The notes under the pieces: generated by a model
The model's input: the letters and a program-made list of their open reading frames with translations, nothing else
Databases searched by the model: none
Told to the model about the DNA's origin: nothing
Part shown: positions 33,020-44,340 of the stretch, one piece after another
Position numbering within the stretch: the stretch's first letter is position 1
Layout of the letters: each line of letters opens with the position of its first letter
Origin: Acanthosoma haemorrhoidale
Taxonomy: Eukaryota; Arthropoda; Insecta; Hemiptera; Acanthosomatidae
Direction of reading: 5' to 3'
Length of the DNA stretch: 64,000 nucleotides
Assembly: GCA_930367205.1 (NCBI GenBank)
Contig: OV884009.1
Coordinates: 34,977,841-35,041,840 of the forward strand
Translations under genes and position numbers: made by a program

Positions 33020-33250
33020 TTCTTTATTGTGATACAATTACAATCTCCCTTAGTGGGCAAAAAGCAAATTTTTGATAAATGTTCTCATTCATACCATATT
33101 TACAATTTTCATTTAAACAGTATTTACAAACAGCCCAGAGACCTCCTAAATCCATATGGTTGTCACCTCCCTCGCATGTGAAAGAGGAAGCGGAGTCTTG
33201 GGAACTCCGCCACGCTCCTCCGTCAGCTGCGTCACTGGATACGATCCAAA
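33020..33250 (-). mobile_element. 5'-truncated jockey-like 3' end
   Basis: Minus-strand copy of the family 3' UTR, from CTTTATTGTGATACAATTAC at its 3' end to the CGTCACTGGATA segment near 33240. It lies between the two copies of the 160-bp repeat (32641 and 33500). Confidence 0.85.
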
Positions 33251-33499
33251 ATTAATATAATAAAAATTTTTTATCGTTTGTTATATCCGTGCATCCCTCC
33301 AAGTGAATAATAAAAATTGTTGATATTGCGTTTTAAATATGCGAATATGGAAAGTACGTGTACATGCTCCTGTATATATTGAGGTGTGAAACAACTAAAG
33401 TCTTAATCTATAAGAATTAAGGAGAAATCTGCGGATCTAAATTTATTAAGAAAACGATAAAAGGAGGACGGACCTTCTCACGGACAAAGAGCGACCTTT
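33251..33499. other. spacer, nothing recognised
   Basis: A/T-rich, no feature. Confidence 0.5.
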
Positions 33500-33657
33500 T
33501 TATGGTCTTATCTGGCTAAGAACTACTGGCCACTTCCGGTACCTTATAGAGAAAAAGGGATATTACCAAGGTTTCTTGAACCAGACAAGAAAATCATAAT
33601 AAAGCGATTGAATAAAAGCAATGTAACAACAGATCAGGTGGGATTTCACAAGGCCAA
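33500..33657. repeat. direct repeat, partner of 32641-32805
   Basis: Same sequence as 32641-32805 with small deletions. Short frames on the minus strand (33563-33806) run through it and are not supported as coding. Confidence 0.88.
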
Positions 33658-34299
33658 CCCCGAAACAATTGTAGAAGGGCGAGAGGTGTTTTGATACAGA
33701 ACTCAGCACTGGTTTCCTGACAGTTCTCGAGCCAGCGCAACCTGCACACGCACAGCTCGAAAACCAGCAGACCAAACGCTCTATCTGCAGTAAAGAGTCG
33801 ATTCATTCATCTTTTGTCTTCATCCGTCTATTCCACGTCGCAGATTCATGCAACGTTGGAGTAATCTAAGATTTATGTATTAATGCACACTGCAGCGAAT
33901 GAATACTACGCATTATTTTACTAACATTTATTTTATCTATTGATAAATCATTCCACTGTACACATATTTATGCTTTGTTGTGTAATATTTAACCAGGTAA
34001 AGCTCCAAGTAAATTATACATTATTAATTATTTAAAATTAGATTTGGTGTAAGCACGCAACCTCAAAATGTCTTTTAGATAAGGGATATTTTCTTTAGAT
34101 GAACCCGCATAGAAGCATTGTGGAACGTGTACATAACAATATATTAGAGCGAGCCATCTCAGAGGCCTCAATAATGAATGATAAAAATTAGTCAATAGTA
34201 GTAGATAAAAAAATAACACGGCCAGGAACTTAGACAGTTACGTTGTACCCAAACGAGAGGAGATACCTACATCTGACATAGATCTTTAACTGTCAAGCT
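33658..34299. other. no gene
   Basis: 33658-33860 is of mixed composition; the rest is A/T-rich. No domain seen. Confidence 0.5.
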
Positions 34300-34650
34300 C
34301 AGGGGTGTCCAACCCAAATGATCTTGCGGGCCACTTTGGTAATGCATCACAACTCCGCGGGCCACATTTAAAATTATACATCCCCATATTAGATTTAAAC
34401 CTACTAAAGATATTTTTTTGGAGTGAAAAATATACATATACATAAACAAAAAATACATAGATAATATAATAATAATAATGATACTATGATGATTTTTAAA
34501 TCAAAGTTAATTTTTTCTCATAATTTCGATAGCTAATTTTTTAATATATCGATCCACAAATGATGTATTTTTTCAATATATTGGTTTTCACTACTTTGGC
34601 CATTATAAAATAAATATATTTTGTAAAATTGTGATGAATCTCGCGGGCTG
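34300..34650. mobile_element. hAT-like MITE fragment
   Basis: It begins CAGGGGTGTCCAACCCAAAT and then has TTGCGGGCCACTTTGG, an arrangement typical of hAT termini, with a second GCGGGCCACA nearby. Near 34645 CTCGCGGGCTG recurs before a T tract, where the right end should be, but no clean inverted terminus remains. Non-coding A/T-rich core. Confidence 0.5.
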
Positions 34651-34915
34651 TTTTTTTTTTTTTTCCAAATCCCCTTAAAAAGAATGACAAAACTTTTATG
34701 TACTATAGATTCTTAGGCGAATCTATTTACATATTACATTTTATATGTCCTGTACCATCGGTACACTCTATACAAGGTCTGAATCGGTATAGAAGTTATA
34801 TAATCAATACATGTACAATGATACACAATGTACTTGGCTTCATTGACAAGACTCTACAAGGTGATCGTTTGATCGCAACAAAAGAAAACTTAAAAACTAA
34901 CTTACATAGTAATTC
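34651..34915. other. AT-rich spacer
   Basis: No feature beyond a T tract near 34651-34664. Confidence 0.5.
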
Positions 34916-35115
34916 TTAACCTAAATTTTCCCCGACAGTCTGTTGCCATCGATGCGGGAGGGGTGGTGGGGTCATAGTGTGCTGCAACGCGTCGAAAAAC
35001 TTGATGCGTCTCCGGCGGATGAACTCATCCACCGACGGCACATCAAGCAACGGGTGCAGATCGGCGTTCTTCAACCTCTCGAGAGAGGTATGTCGGACCA
35101 TGGCCACCCCTGGTC
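34916..35115 (-). pseudogene. jockey-like reverse transcriptase C-terminal relic
   Basis: Minus-strand frame MVRHTSLERLKNADLHPLLD, VPSVDEFIRRRRIKFFDAL and PPPLPHRWQQTVGENLG. The order RHTS-ER-N-LH, then VDEFIRR-IK-FD-L, is shared with relics at 48.7 and 55.8 kb, defining a second LINE family. Similarity stops upstream of 35115. The plus-strand frame in the same place is a shadow. Confidence 0.72.
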
Positions 35116-36093
35116 TAGCTGGTACCTAAAAAGTGGCATGGGGTAAATTCTGTTTTCATTGGAGGAAACGGAACCGTTTATACCTGAGATCCACAAGGTG
35201 ATAGTGGCCTAGGGGTTAAGGTCCTAACCTAGGTTCACTAGGGGGGAGGTGATATAAGACAAACCTATAGACGACACAGGCATGTCGAAGCCATTAACAA
35301 TCAATACCTAGAGACAATAGAACTCGGAATAACCACCCCAAAAAAGGAGTGGGGATAACTTCTGGCTATATAAATGTTAACAGTAAACCTCTGCTTGCTG
35401 GAGTCCTCCCTGAACTTGATCAGCTCTGCTGGTCCTGTCCTACGGACAGCTGGTCAACCCTTTCAGACGCTTGCCTCAAGAATACATCAACTAACGTCAG
35501 TGTTTAGGTAATACTAAAATTAATACCTGAATCTGCAGTATATTATTATATACCGTCAACTATTAGTTATTGGCCGTAATTCATTTTCACTCCAAATTCG
35601 CTTGTTTATCAAAACTAATAAATCATTCCATCAAATTTGTGACCAATTACGCACTATTCAGGTATTCCGTTCAGGTGTGTAAAGTAGAATAAATTAACAT
35701 TTTATATTAGCTAGTGCCTCCTATAACAATTTTACTTCCCAATTAGGGATATTATATATTAAGTAAAGGGCGTATTCTGTATCAATTCGACTTGAGACAT
35801 ATGCAATATATATCACTATTTTAATCAGTAAAATATGAACAAAATTTATCTGCGATATATTGAAAAAACAGTTATTCGAGGCCACTGTTCCTTTGATATA
35901 TTAGCTACCCATATTTCTTACACTATTCAATATAAGCAAAGTTTTGAAGTATATATTAGTTTCTATTTCAAGATAGATATATCAACAATCCAAGGAAATA
36001 GTTTCTATTTATTTAATAGGAATAAAATAATTTCACGTCTACTAGGTGCAACCCAAATAATTATTTTCAATTCCTATATGAACTTAATACAGA
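35116..36093. other. no gene; possible tRNA-like promoter at 35211
   Basis: 35210-35245 contains GTGGCCTAGGGGTTAAGG, like a tRNA A box, and GGTTCACTAGG, a weak B-box match, but they are too close together for an intact tRNA. The rest is A/T-rich. A relic SINE is conceivable. Confidence 0.3.
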
Positions 36094-36604
36094 TAGTTTT
36101 TGTTCTCTTCCACATTAGCTTCGTCTAAATGCTAAATTCTAAATGCTACACCGCCCTAAATGATGCACTGGATTCATCTATGAATGGGGTACTAAGAAAA
36201 TTTCAGAGAACACAATGTGAAAACAGAGAAGCGATTTGAATTTCAACCCTAGCATTTTTTTTCTTGAATTTATAAACTAGCTTATTTGTCCACTAATATT
36301 AGAAAAAATAAATTTTCTAAAATGTGTAAATCTATCAACCTATCATTATTTTGAATTCTCCCCACGTCATTAAATTGTTATTAATTATTAATTTTAAGAC
36401 TCAATGCATATAGTTTTTGTTGTCTTCCTCATTAACTTCACCTAAATGCTAATGTTACTATACCGCCCTAAATGATGCACTGGATTCATCTACGAATGGG
36501 GTAGTTAGAAAATTCAGAAAACACAATTTGAAAAGAGAGAAGCGATTTGAATTTTAACTATAGTATTTTTTTTTTTTGAATTTATAAAATAGCTTATTCG
36601 TCAA
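36094..36604. repeat. duplicated unit (36094-36291 and 36410-36604) with intervening block
   Basis: Both units carry CACCGCCCTAAATGATGCAC-like text (TACACCGCCCT and TATACCGCCCT), CTGGATTCATCTA and GAGAAGCGATTTGAATTT. The intervening block 36292-36400 (ATTAGAAAAAATAAATTTTC) recurs at 37655-37765. Non-coding. Confidence 0.85.
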
Positions 36605-37654
36605 CATTAACCTGACTTTAAATACCGCCAGCTGAAATAAAGCAATTAATTGATTCTCTGAACACTTCGTCTAAGCCTGTAAAACATACCTTTATTACCT
36701 CAGTAATAGACTTTCTAATAATTTCATTTATGCTTAAACATTAAAAAAAAATGTTCTCAGAGTAAATCAATGCTGTTATCTTGAAAGAGACCTCAAATTA
36801 ACTTCAAAATAATGTATATTTTCTTCAAGACATGCTATACACTTGCGGGTTCCATTACAGGAGGAACAGTATTTATAAGAGTCAAATTTAAATATTTAAT
36901 TATAAACGATAAAACCAACTTTTATACCAGCGTTACTTGCGGAAATTATCCAAAAATTATCAGATTATTTTTATCTAACTACATGTTATGTAAACAAAGT
37001 ATACTTTTTCATTGAAAATTCCATAGAAAAAATATAGTTAAATACAAACACCCTGTAAAAATATTTATATTAAGTATTAAAAAGTAAGTAAAAAATTCGA
37101 ACTTTTGTTTTTAGCTTCCCGATGATGTTTTTCAGTTAATTTTAACTGTTGCTGATCCTGTGGATTTTTGGATGGGTCCATATTTTATTCAACAAAGACA
37201 AGATTAAAATACTCGCCCCATTACTCATTAAAATGTTATTTAACTAGTTTTTTCATTATATATTTTTTTTACGGAAAATTAATTACTAAGAATATAATAC
37301 CATTAAATCTATGCAATTAGCAAATATTTAATGGTCTTTAGTTCAATTATATCAAATTTTAAAATTACCACAGGAAAGTTAATTTATTTTTAAATAACTT
37401 GATTGTAAAAATAATTGTTCCTGCATGAAAACCACCCCCACCCCAGGTCATAAAGACATTTTAAGCCTTATCATTCATTATTCTTATCAAACGGTCGTAG
37501 GCAAAAACAAAATAAAAAACGGTGCAAACGTATTAGTCTCCCTTCTACTACTTTTCATTCTAAAATGTGAAAAATATACAAAATCAGAACTAAAGACAAC
37601 AATAGTAACTTAAAACAAAAATAAAACTTTTATTTCAAGATAATAAAATCCCCT
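36605..37654. other. AT-rich, no gene
   Basis: Nothing recognised. Confidence 0.55.
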
Positions 37655-37765
37655 ATATTAGAAAAAATAAATTTTCCTAAATGCGTATATCTATCAACCT
37701 ATCATTATTTTTAATTCTCTACACGTCATTGAATGGTTCTTAATTAATAATTTTAACATATTTAT
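37655..37765. repeat. copy of the 36292-36400 block
   Basis: ATTAGAAAAAATAAATTTTC, ATCTATCAACCTATCATTAT and ACACGTCATT-AAT are shared. Confidence 0.8.
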
Positions 37766-40700
37766 TATAATATAGCGAAAACAGATGGAATAAAATGAAA
37801 ATTTAGATTGTCACCTTTTTTTCTACGGAACCCTAAGTTAGACTAGCTATTCAGGAAGGTCAACTCCTTCTTAATCATTGTCAACACCTACAACCCTGTG
37901 TGCTCCAAAAGGAGTGGGGTAATTCTGGAGGGGGGGTTCTGCTTAAACCATCTACCAATAATTGGTGATATACCACCCGCTTATAAAGAAACTTTAAATC
38001 AACATTTCGTTAAACAAAACTCCATCTATATTTTATATTGGAATTAAAATATAAATACATTATCAATAATTAATCAATTTAAAATGACGCCCCCGTTGTA
38101 GACCCGCTTATATTATAATTTTAGCCATTCTACAGAAATGTAATATTATATATCAATTTACAATTTTTTTATTCGTGTAAACGCAACTGTGTTTGTTAGA
38201 ATATAATATCTATATATTTAGGCTTATTGTTATGTATTATATTTTATACATTGTAGATCTGTGACATCTGAACGTCTCTTGTTGTTTTTTTAATTTTAAG
38301 GAAGGTAAAATGATATCAGGAAAGCCAAACCCCTATTGGGGGATGTTCATCAATGTCATCATCAATATTAAAAATTTAAAAAATTACTATTTTAAAATAA
38401 TTTATTGATGTGAACAATAGCGGTGGAGTTGTAAGCGATTTTGTGTTGTGCCACATAAATAACTTATACAAGCATTTATAAACCAATCTATTTATCTGTC
38501 ACCGTTCTTATTAAGCAAGAAGATATGGTCACAGTTAGTTGAAGTTACTGGATTGCTTACAAATAATACTACACCTATCAAGTCAATAGTATATGCAACA
38601 ATAAAATCGGAATGTAATACGAAAAACAAATCGTTTTTGTCTTTTCAATAAAACTTGTCGGTTATATAATGTTGACGACGTTTTGCGGTTGAGTGATTTG
38701 TACATAATAAATTGTTTTGTGAAACGGAAATTTTTATTTTTGCGTACCTTGAATCAAAAAAAAAAATTGCCGTACAGACTGAGGTATCGCCAAGTAACTC
38801 TAACAAAACAAATAAAAATAAATTAATGAAAAATAATAATAAAATAAAAATAAAACACTTTTTTTCGCTTTCGTAATCAGAAAGGTATACATGTGGTACA
38901 GGGCAGTTCTACTTTCAAAAGGTATTACGCCTAATTTGTACCCTGGTGTAGGAATTCGAATCAAAATGATCGAACGTGTTTTAAGCGCAATTGGGTCTCA
39001 GAAGCATTTATTCCCAAATTTTTGCTTGTTCTATATATTTATTTATTTCCAGAGAGGCTTATTTGTCCATATTAAGGGTTTATACAATTATTGCGGCAAG
39101 AAAAGGTAAATAATTGAGGATCCTCCAATCAAAGAACATACAAAAACTAAAATATTTTGAAAACTTTTGAAAATGTGACTAAAACTTTTTGAAATGTATT
39201 TCATTCATCTGTTTCTTAATAAGATCAAAGATACTAAATCGGGTTGAGCGCAATGAGCGATGTACTCCAATGACCACTGACACACACCACTCAAAAATTT
39301 TAACTTCTACGAATACGTCTCAATATCTCACACAAATTTTTTTAAATATTATAATTGAAACACAACAAATATTTCTTGTTTCTCAAACGGCAGTCTGATT
39401 TTAATGGATTAATTTTCTTACTCTGACTAAACTCAACGGTATCCAACTTGGCTTGAAATATAATTTTTCGAATTCTAACATGGGGATGGTATCGTTTATT
39501 CATTATTGTAGGCATGGCAAAAAACAAATTTGAGCGAATTAGCACAAAAAAATTGTAATCGGAATTCTCTTAATTATTAGTTAGTTTCCTTATAACAAAA
39601 GTTGATTGTGAAAATATCTAAATTTAGCGTTTCTGTTTCGATACCACTACACATGCATACACACTTATTCATTTCCATTATTTTTTCTTGATTCATGTAA
39701 ATATAATATTAATAATACTACTTACAACGGTTAAATTAGGTTAGCCTCCTATGGGTGAGGGTGGTCTGTTCTTTAAGACATCCAACATGCTTGAAGACTG
39801 AATGACACAACTGACATAATTGTCAAATCCTATACCGATATAATGCGTACTAAATAATACAAAAAAGTTTATCAGTCTTACATGCAACCAACAACTTATC
39901 AAATTCATTTTTTGTACCGATTATATTTCATGTAAAAAAAAAAAAATAGATAGCACTGATATTCAAATTTAAATACTAATAAATCAAGTGAATTTCAGAC
40001 ATTTAAAAAAAATTATAGTTCATTGAAAATTCCTTTGAAAATCATAAAAAAGAAACCATAATCAAGTCAGCCATCAACACCCTGTAAAAATTTAATGTTT
40101 ATTAAGTTGTTGTTTTTAATAAAGTAATCAAATGGAAATTAGCATTAAGTTTAGAATTTGAGTTTTTTTTCTGGAACTTCATTTGTATGGATAGCTTAGT
40201 TGTGAGAGCTCTTGTTTGCAGAAAAAAACCCAAAATATAAAATGCTGTCACAACAGTTCGTAAAATAGTTAACACAGTTTTACCATTATTCATTATAGTA
40301 CTCCAAAATTAAAAAATAAATAAATAAACGTAATCTGCAATACCAATTATTAATTGGTAATTCATTAAATTATATCAGTTTTAAAAAAGTATAGATTTTC
40401 ATATAAACTACATGTTTATAATTTTCATGTCAAACATGAACAAAAACATAATAATAAATATTATTATGGTAATTTTTTACAAAATAATATACAACTCATA
40501 TTGCATCAAATTGAAGTTTGTTAAATGTGGCTTTATTAAGTTGGAGCTAACTTGATGTGACATGATTGGGTTGCAGCTAACCCACTGTGGGCTTCCGGCA
40601 TGAAAAGAAAATCCACCCCCGTTATAGCTCTTTCTGGTTTAGATCACGGAGGCATTGGGGTGAAAATAGGTTAGGGTTACGCAGGAAAAGGATCAGGGGG

Positions 40701-41735
40701 CGTTCGAATTCTTCTTTCTATATATTAGTATTTGCAAAATCTTAGATATATATACATATATATTTTGGTGCAAATTTTTCGAATTAAATCTTAGTAGAAT
40801 AGCAATTGATAGAAATTTGGCTAATGATCAACAACATGTGATATGTATAAATAAATTATGTATTTTCCTATTGTATTCGATTTTTCTAGATCTTTGTAAC
40901 AAAATTACAACTGTATAAAGGCCCATTAGTAGTGAGGTATAATTTTAGAACTGAGTAAGTTTCAAAAACATAAGTCAAGAACTTAAGCAAAGTTTTTTTT
41001 TATTAAATTAAACTGAAAATTTTTATTGAGAAATCTTTCTTTTTAAAAAAAATAATTTTTCAGTTCTGCTTTAGATAAAAAATATCGTATTTTTCTACAT
41101 ATTTATTTAACGTGTTATTCGAGAGCACAGCTCCAATTTTTTTTTAAATTCAAGTCTCAGCAATGTGCACTTTAGTGTGATTTTATTGTGAATTAATAAA
41201 TATATTTTTTCAGATAATAAAAAAAAATTATAACAATGACAATATATAGGAATATATGTATAACAAGAATAAATTAATTATTTAAACAATTTTAAATCGA
41301 CGTTATTTTTCTTTTGGAGGTATTATCCTGGTGGTTGGAGCATCTGACCAATCTAGTGTAACCGTCGCGTTTTGCAGTGAAATTGAGGCTACCGTTTAAG
41401 TGTTATATGACAGCTATATTAAGTACATAGAAAATGTTAGGATGCATTTTCTCTATTTACCGCATGTCAAATTTTTTAGACATATTTTTTTTTGCTCATA
41501 AACGATTTGCGATAAACGATATTAACGATTTCTTAAAGCAAAAAGTGTTAATGATTACCACAATTAATGTTTAAATGACCTGCTAAATTTCCCAGTTCTG
41601 CAGTTCTGATAATTAATCAGAAATAATGAACCTCAGATTTAAAATTGAAGCTTTCTTTAGTATTAAATTATTGAATATAATTTTAAATTTATAAATATAT
41701 TATAATTATAAATATTATTATAATACTTATATTAT
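37766..41735. other. long AT-rich non-coding stretch
   Basis: No coding sequence or named repeat seen. 37845-37960 and 40550-40710 are slightly richer in G/C but unidentified. Could be intron of an unseen gene or intergenic DNA. Confidence 0.5.
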
Positions 41736-41741
41736 AATATA

Positions 41742-41790
<49 letters not shown>
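41736..41790. repeat. (TA)n microsatellite
   Basis: TA dinucleotides with one GT interruption; shorter TA runs lie at 41695-41735 and 41829-41846. Confidence 0.95.
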
Positions 41791-41796
<6 letters not shown>

Positions 41797-42438
41797 GCTA
41801 CATAAATATAATATATTAATATATTATGAATATATATATATATATATTCCTGTATCTCTTAAAATAGTGTAAACTATAAATTATACCTCAATTTTTGTTT
41901 GCAAATTACTCGAAATTGACCTCAAAAAAGGTTTGATAGAAGCCTTAATCATTAACCTAATATTTTTATTTTAGCTGGTTGCTGCCTATGGCTTTGAAAC
42001 TATGATCTTAAAAAAGTTATATTCAATTTTATTACAAGGCGATGTCAGTTCCTAAAAACAAAAAAAAAACTATTATTTTCGAAATTCCTGGTCTACCCAA
42101 AAATTCACCTAATAAAATTTGGCATTTGTTATAACTGCATCTTCAAGCCCTGGCTGATTTGACATGCGTTTAAAGTCTTTTTTGTTTTTTTGCGGTAAAT
42201 CATATAAATTGTATACAGGGAGCCCGTTAAAAACAAAAGCGATAATCTGTTAATTTGCTTTACACTTTTCTGTTATTCGATTACAATTTTTTTTGTGTTC
42301 ATGTAATTTTGATCAAATCCGGCCCAAACGTGGAGTTCTTATGTGATCAAACTTTAATTAAATTATGTATTTTTTTGTTTAAATTGGTCTAATGTAATTG
42401 TATTTTAATCAGTCAAAAGATAGGTCCTGATTGTCTGA
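41791..42438. other. AT-rich, no gene
   Basis: Nothing recognised. Confidence 0.5.
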
Positions 42439-42548
42439 GGGAGGTCTGAAAAGCTTCCGGCCTAACAAAGCTTTTATTTCACTAGCTTTTATTTATTTTT
42501 TTATCATCTTCATGTTGAGGTTGGAAACTTTTCAGACCACCTGTGTAC
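42439..42548. mobile_element. short Tc1/mariner-type MITE, copy 2
   Basis: Left arm GGGAGGTCTGAAAAGCTTCC and right arm GGAAACTTTTCAGACCACC are inverted repeats, and the right end runs on to CTGTGTA. Same core as the 8494 copy (AAAGCTTTTATTTCACTA, ATCATCTTCATGTT). About 110 bp, non-coding. Confidence 0.78.
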
Positions 42549-43730
42549 TCCCTGAAAACTATAAACTATTATTTATGCAGGATTTTCATACAAATATTAA
42601 ATAATTAACATTATTTTCAAGCAATAATAATTATTTTAACAGTTACATAAAGTTTAAATTTAAATATATATTTTTAGTATTACTATTTTGTTTTCAATTG
42701 AAGGATTACTAAAAAATTGTCGGCAATATGTAACCAAGCTAATGTTAAATACCATATTAAATCTAAGTTTTATAATAAATCCATATAATTCAAGAGCAGC
42801 TTGAAGTTACCCCCCCCCTTAAACAATATATATTTTTAATAAATAATATTATGTTTTTAAATTATTGTCATTTTTTTCTTTAAAATTTTACTTTTCAGAA
42901 TATCAGTGAGAAGATGGCTATTGAATATCGATAAAAAAAAATACCAATATGGCGCTTGAATAAGACGCATTTTGATTAGATGACTTCAGTTTTATAGGCA
43001 TATACGCCAATTTCGAACAGTTCAATAAGTAATTGACTGAATCTACAAGAATAAACTAAAATTGGTTTAATTAGAATATTCTTGATCAAACTGTGAGCTC
43101 ATCGAACGATTTAGTCATGAGTGCATATATTCCTCTGACCATTGGCCTAGCTCGAAGAATAAGGATGTTGTATACCAACAAATTTATTTATGTGCAGCGT
43201 TTCTGTCTGCATCAGGTTTGAGGTGGTCTGGAGATGGAAGTATGGTTCCTAACAAAAACTTCCCCTCATATTTTAATTATTGTTAATCAGAACTGCCAAA
43301 AGGAGCTCTCGAATAAGTAAAGGTCCAACCAATAATGAATGATAAAAGGAAAAAATTAAAAAATTATTAGACTAATCTGAACGGTGTCTCGATTCCATTT
43401 AGATTGAGTCGCTAGGAAAGAATGAAGCAGCTGTCTGAGGCGATGAAAAGCCTGACTCAGCTGCCGGCACATCCTCACACAGCCTTCCCAGCTGCTCAAG
43501 ACATTTTCCTTATCGAGTTTGGATTTTCCAAACTATTGCTTCCACCCGTATTGCATGGTGGATTCTTCCTCAGTTTAGTAGTTCTTGCAGTCGTCAAAGT
43601 TGAACGCCATGATTTTTCTTTCAGTATAAGGATGGAGGTAACGAGATGGCAGATACGAACATGAGCTATGTTATAACAATAGTACAATATTTTTTTACAT
43701 AGATGTATAATATAAGGGTGAAGGGGAGAC
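42549..43730. other. no gene recognised downstream of the FoxB exon
   Basis: If FoxB has further exons they lie to the left of 43731, but nothing here resembles a FoxB C-terminus. 43420-43660 is less A/T-rich and has frames in both strands, none with a domain. A hammerhead-like motif is at 43199-43214. Confidence 0.4.
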
Positions 43731-43736
43731 CTTACC
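43730..43736 (-). other. 5' splice donor of FoxB exon 1
   Basis: Minus-strand TACG|GTAAGG. GTAAG fits the consensus donor and lies exactly where conserved coding text stops. It implies at least one more exon to the left, not recognised. Confidence 0.6.
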
Positions 43737-44186
43737 GTAGAGACTGGACAAGTGGGCCGGCCTGGACGCCGCCGGCCGGGTGTCGGCCATGATGCTTTCG
43801 ATGCTGAAAGGCGTCGGCCGCTTCCGCTTCTCCTTGTCCTCCTCGGGTTTGGGCAACTTGAACCGCTTCCGGCGCCTGAGGAAGGAGCCGTTCTCGAACA
43901 TGTCCAGCGCCGCCGGGTGGAGGGTCCAGTACGCGCCCTTCCCGGGCCGGTCCGGCCTCCTCGGGATCTTGACGAAGCAGTCATTGAAGGAGAGGTTGTG
44001 ACGGAGCGAGTTCTGCCACCTCTGGGTGTTCCGTCGGTAGTAAGGAAACCTCTCGCTTATGAACCGGTAGATGTCGGCCAGCGGCAACATCTTGTCCGGC
44101 GAGCTCCAGATAGCCATCGCCGTCAACGAGATGTACGAGTAGGGCGGCTTCTGGTCCCCGTAAGATTCCCTGCACGGGCGAGGCAT
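43736..44186 (-). CDS. FoxB forkhead transcription factor, exon 1 (partial CDS)
   Basis: Nuclear DNA-binding regulator. The ATG at 44184-44186 is chosen because MPRP is the conserved FoxB start and an in-frame TGA lies at 44232-44234. The forkhead domain spans about residues 12-110: [15 protein letters not shown], recognition helix [11 protein letters not shown] (59-69), [10 protein letters not shown] and [16 protein letters not shown], a basic C-terminal wing. FSIESIMA at 127-134 is an EH1-type motif, which in Fox proteins binds Groucho co-repressors. FoxB relatives are Drosophila fd96Ca/fd96Cb and vertebrate FOXB1/2, active in the embryonic nervous system. After codon 150 (Tyr) the sequence gives the donor G|GTAAGG (43736/43735). 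If this were not spliced, the frame would end after 13 more residues at 43695. Family relatives are longer, so I favour an intron of phase 1. It is the only clear host gene here. Confidence 0.93.
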
Positions 44187-44340
44187 GGAACCTACATTAC
44201 GTTGAAGACTGACCGTGCCCGAGTGTGTCCTTCACCTGAGTGGCAGGGAGGGAGGCGTGGCAGTGGGTGTTTCCGGTAGGCGGGCCCCTGCGCATGCCTG
44301 CCCAATCCCTTTTCTTCCCCCTCCATTTTGTTTTCCTCCC
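44187..44340 (-). promoter_or_regulatory. probable FoxB 5' UTR and proximal promoter
   Basis: This stretch upstream of the FoxB start is much richer in G and C than the flanks. It contains GCATGCGCAGG on the minus strand, an NRF-1-like word. No TATA box was picked out and the transcription start is unknown. Open frames here (for example plus-strand 44215-44418) are not supported. Confidence 0.4.

Noticed and set aside
35205..35250. Functional tRNA gene
   Set aside because: A and B boxes are too close and no acceptor stem or anticodon arm can be drawn.
35835..36128. 97-residue plus-strand frame
   Set aside because: A/T-driven composition, and its end overlaps the 36.1 kb repeat.
43496..44279. 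Several overlapping frames (up to 175 residues) on both strands at the FoxB exon
   Set aside because: They are low-stop shadows of the G/C-rich FoxB coding sequence; only the MPRP frame has a domain.
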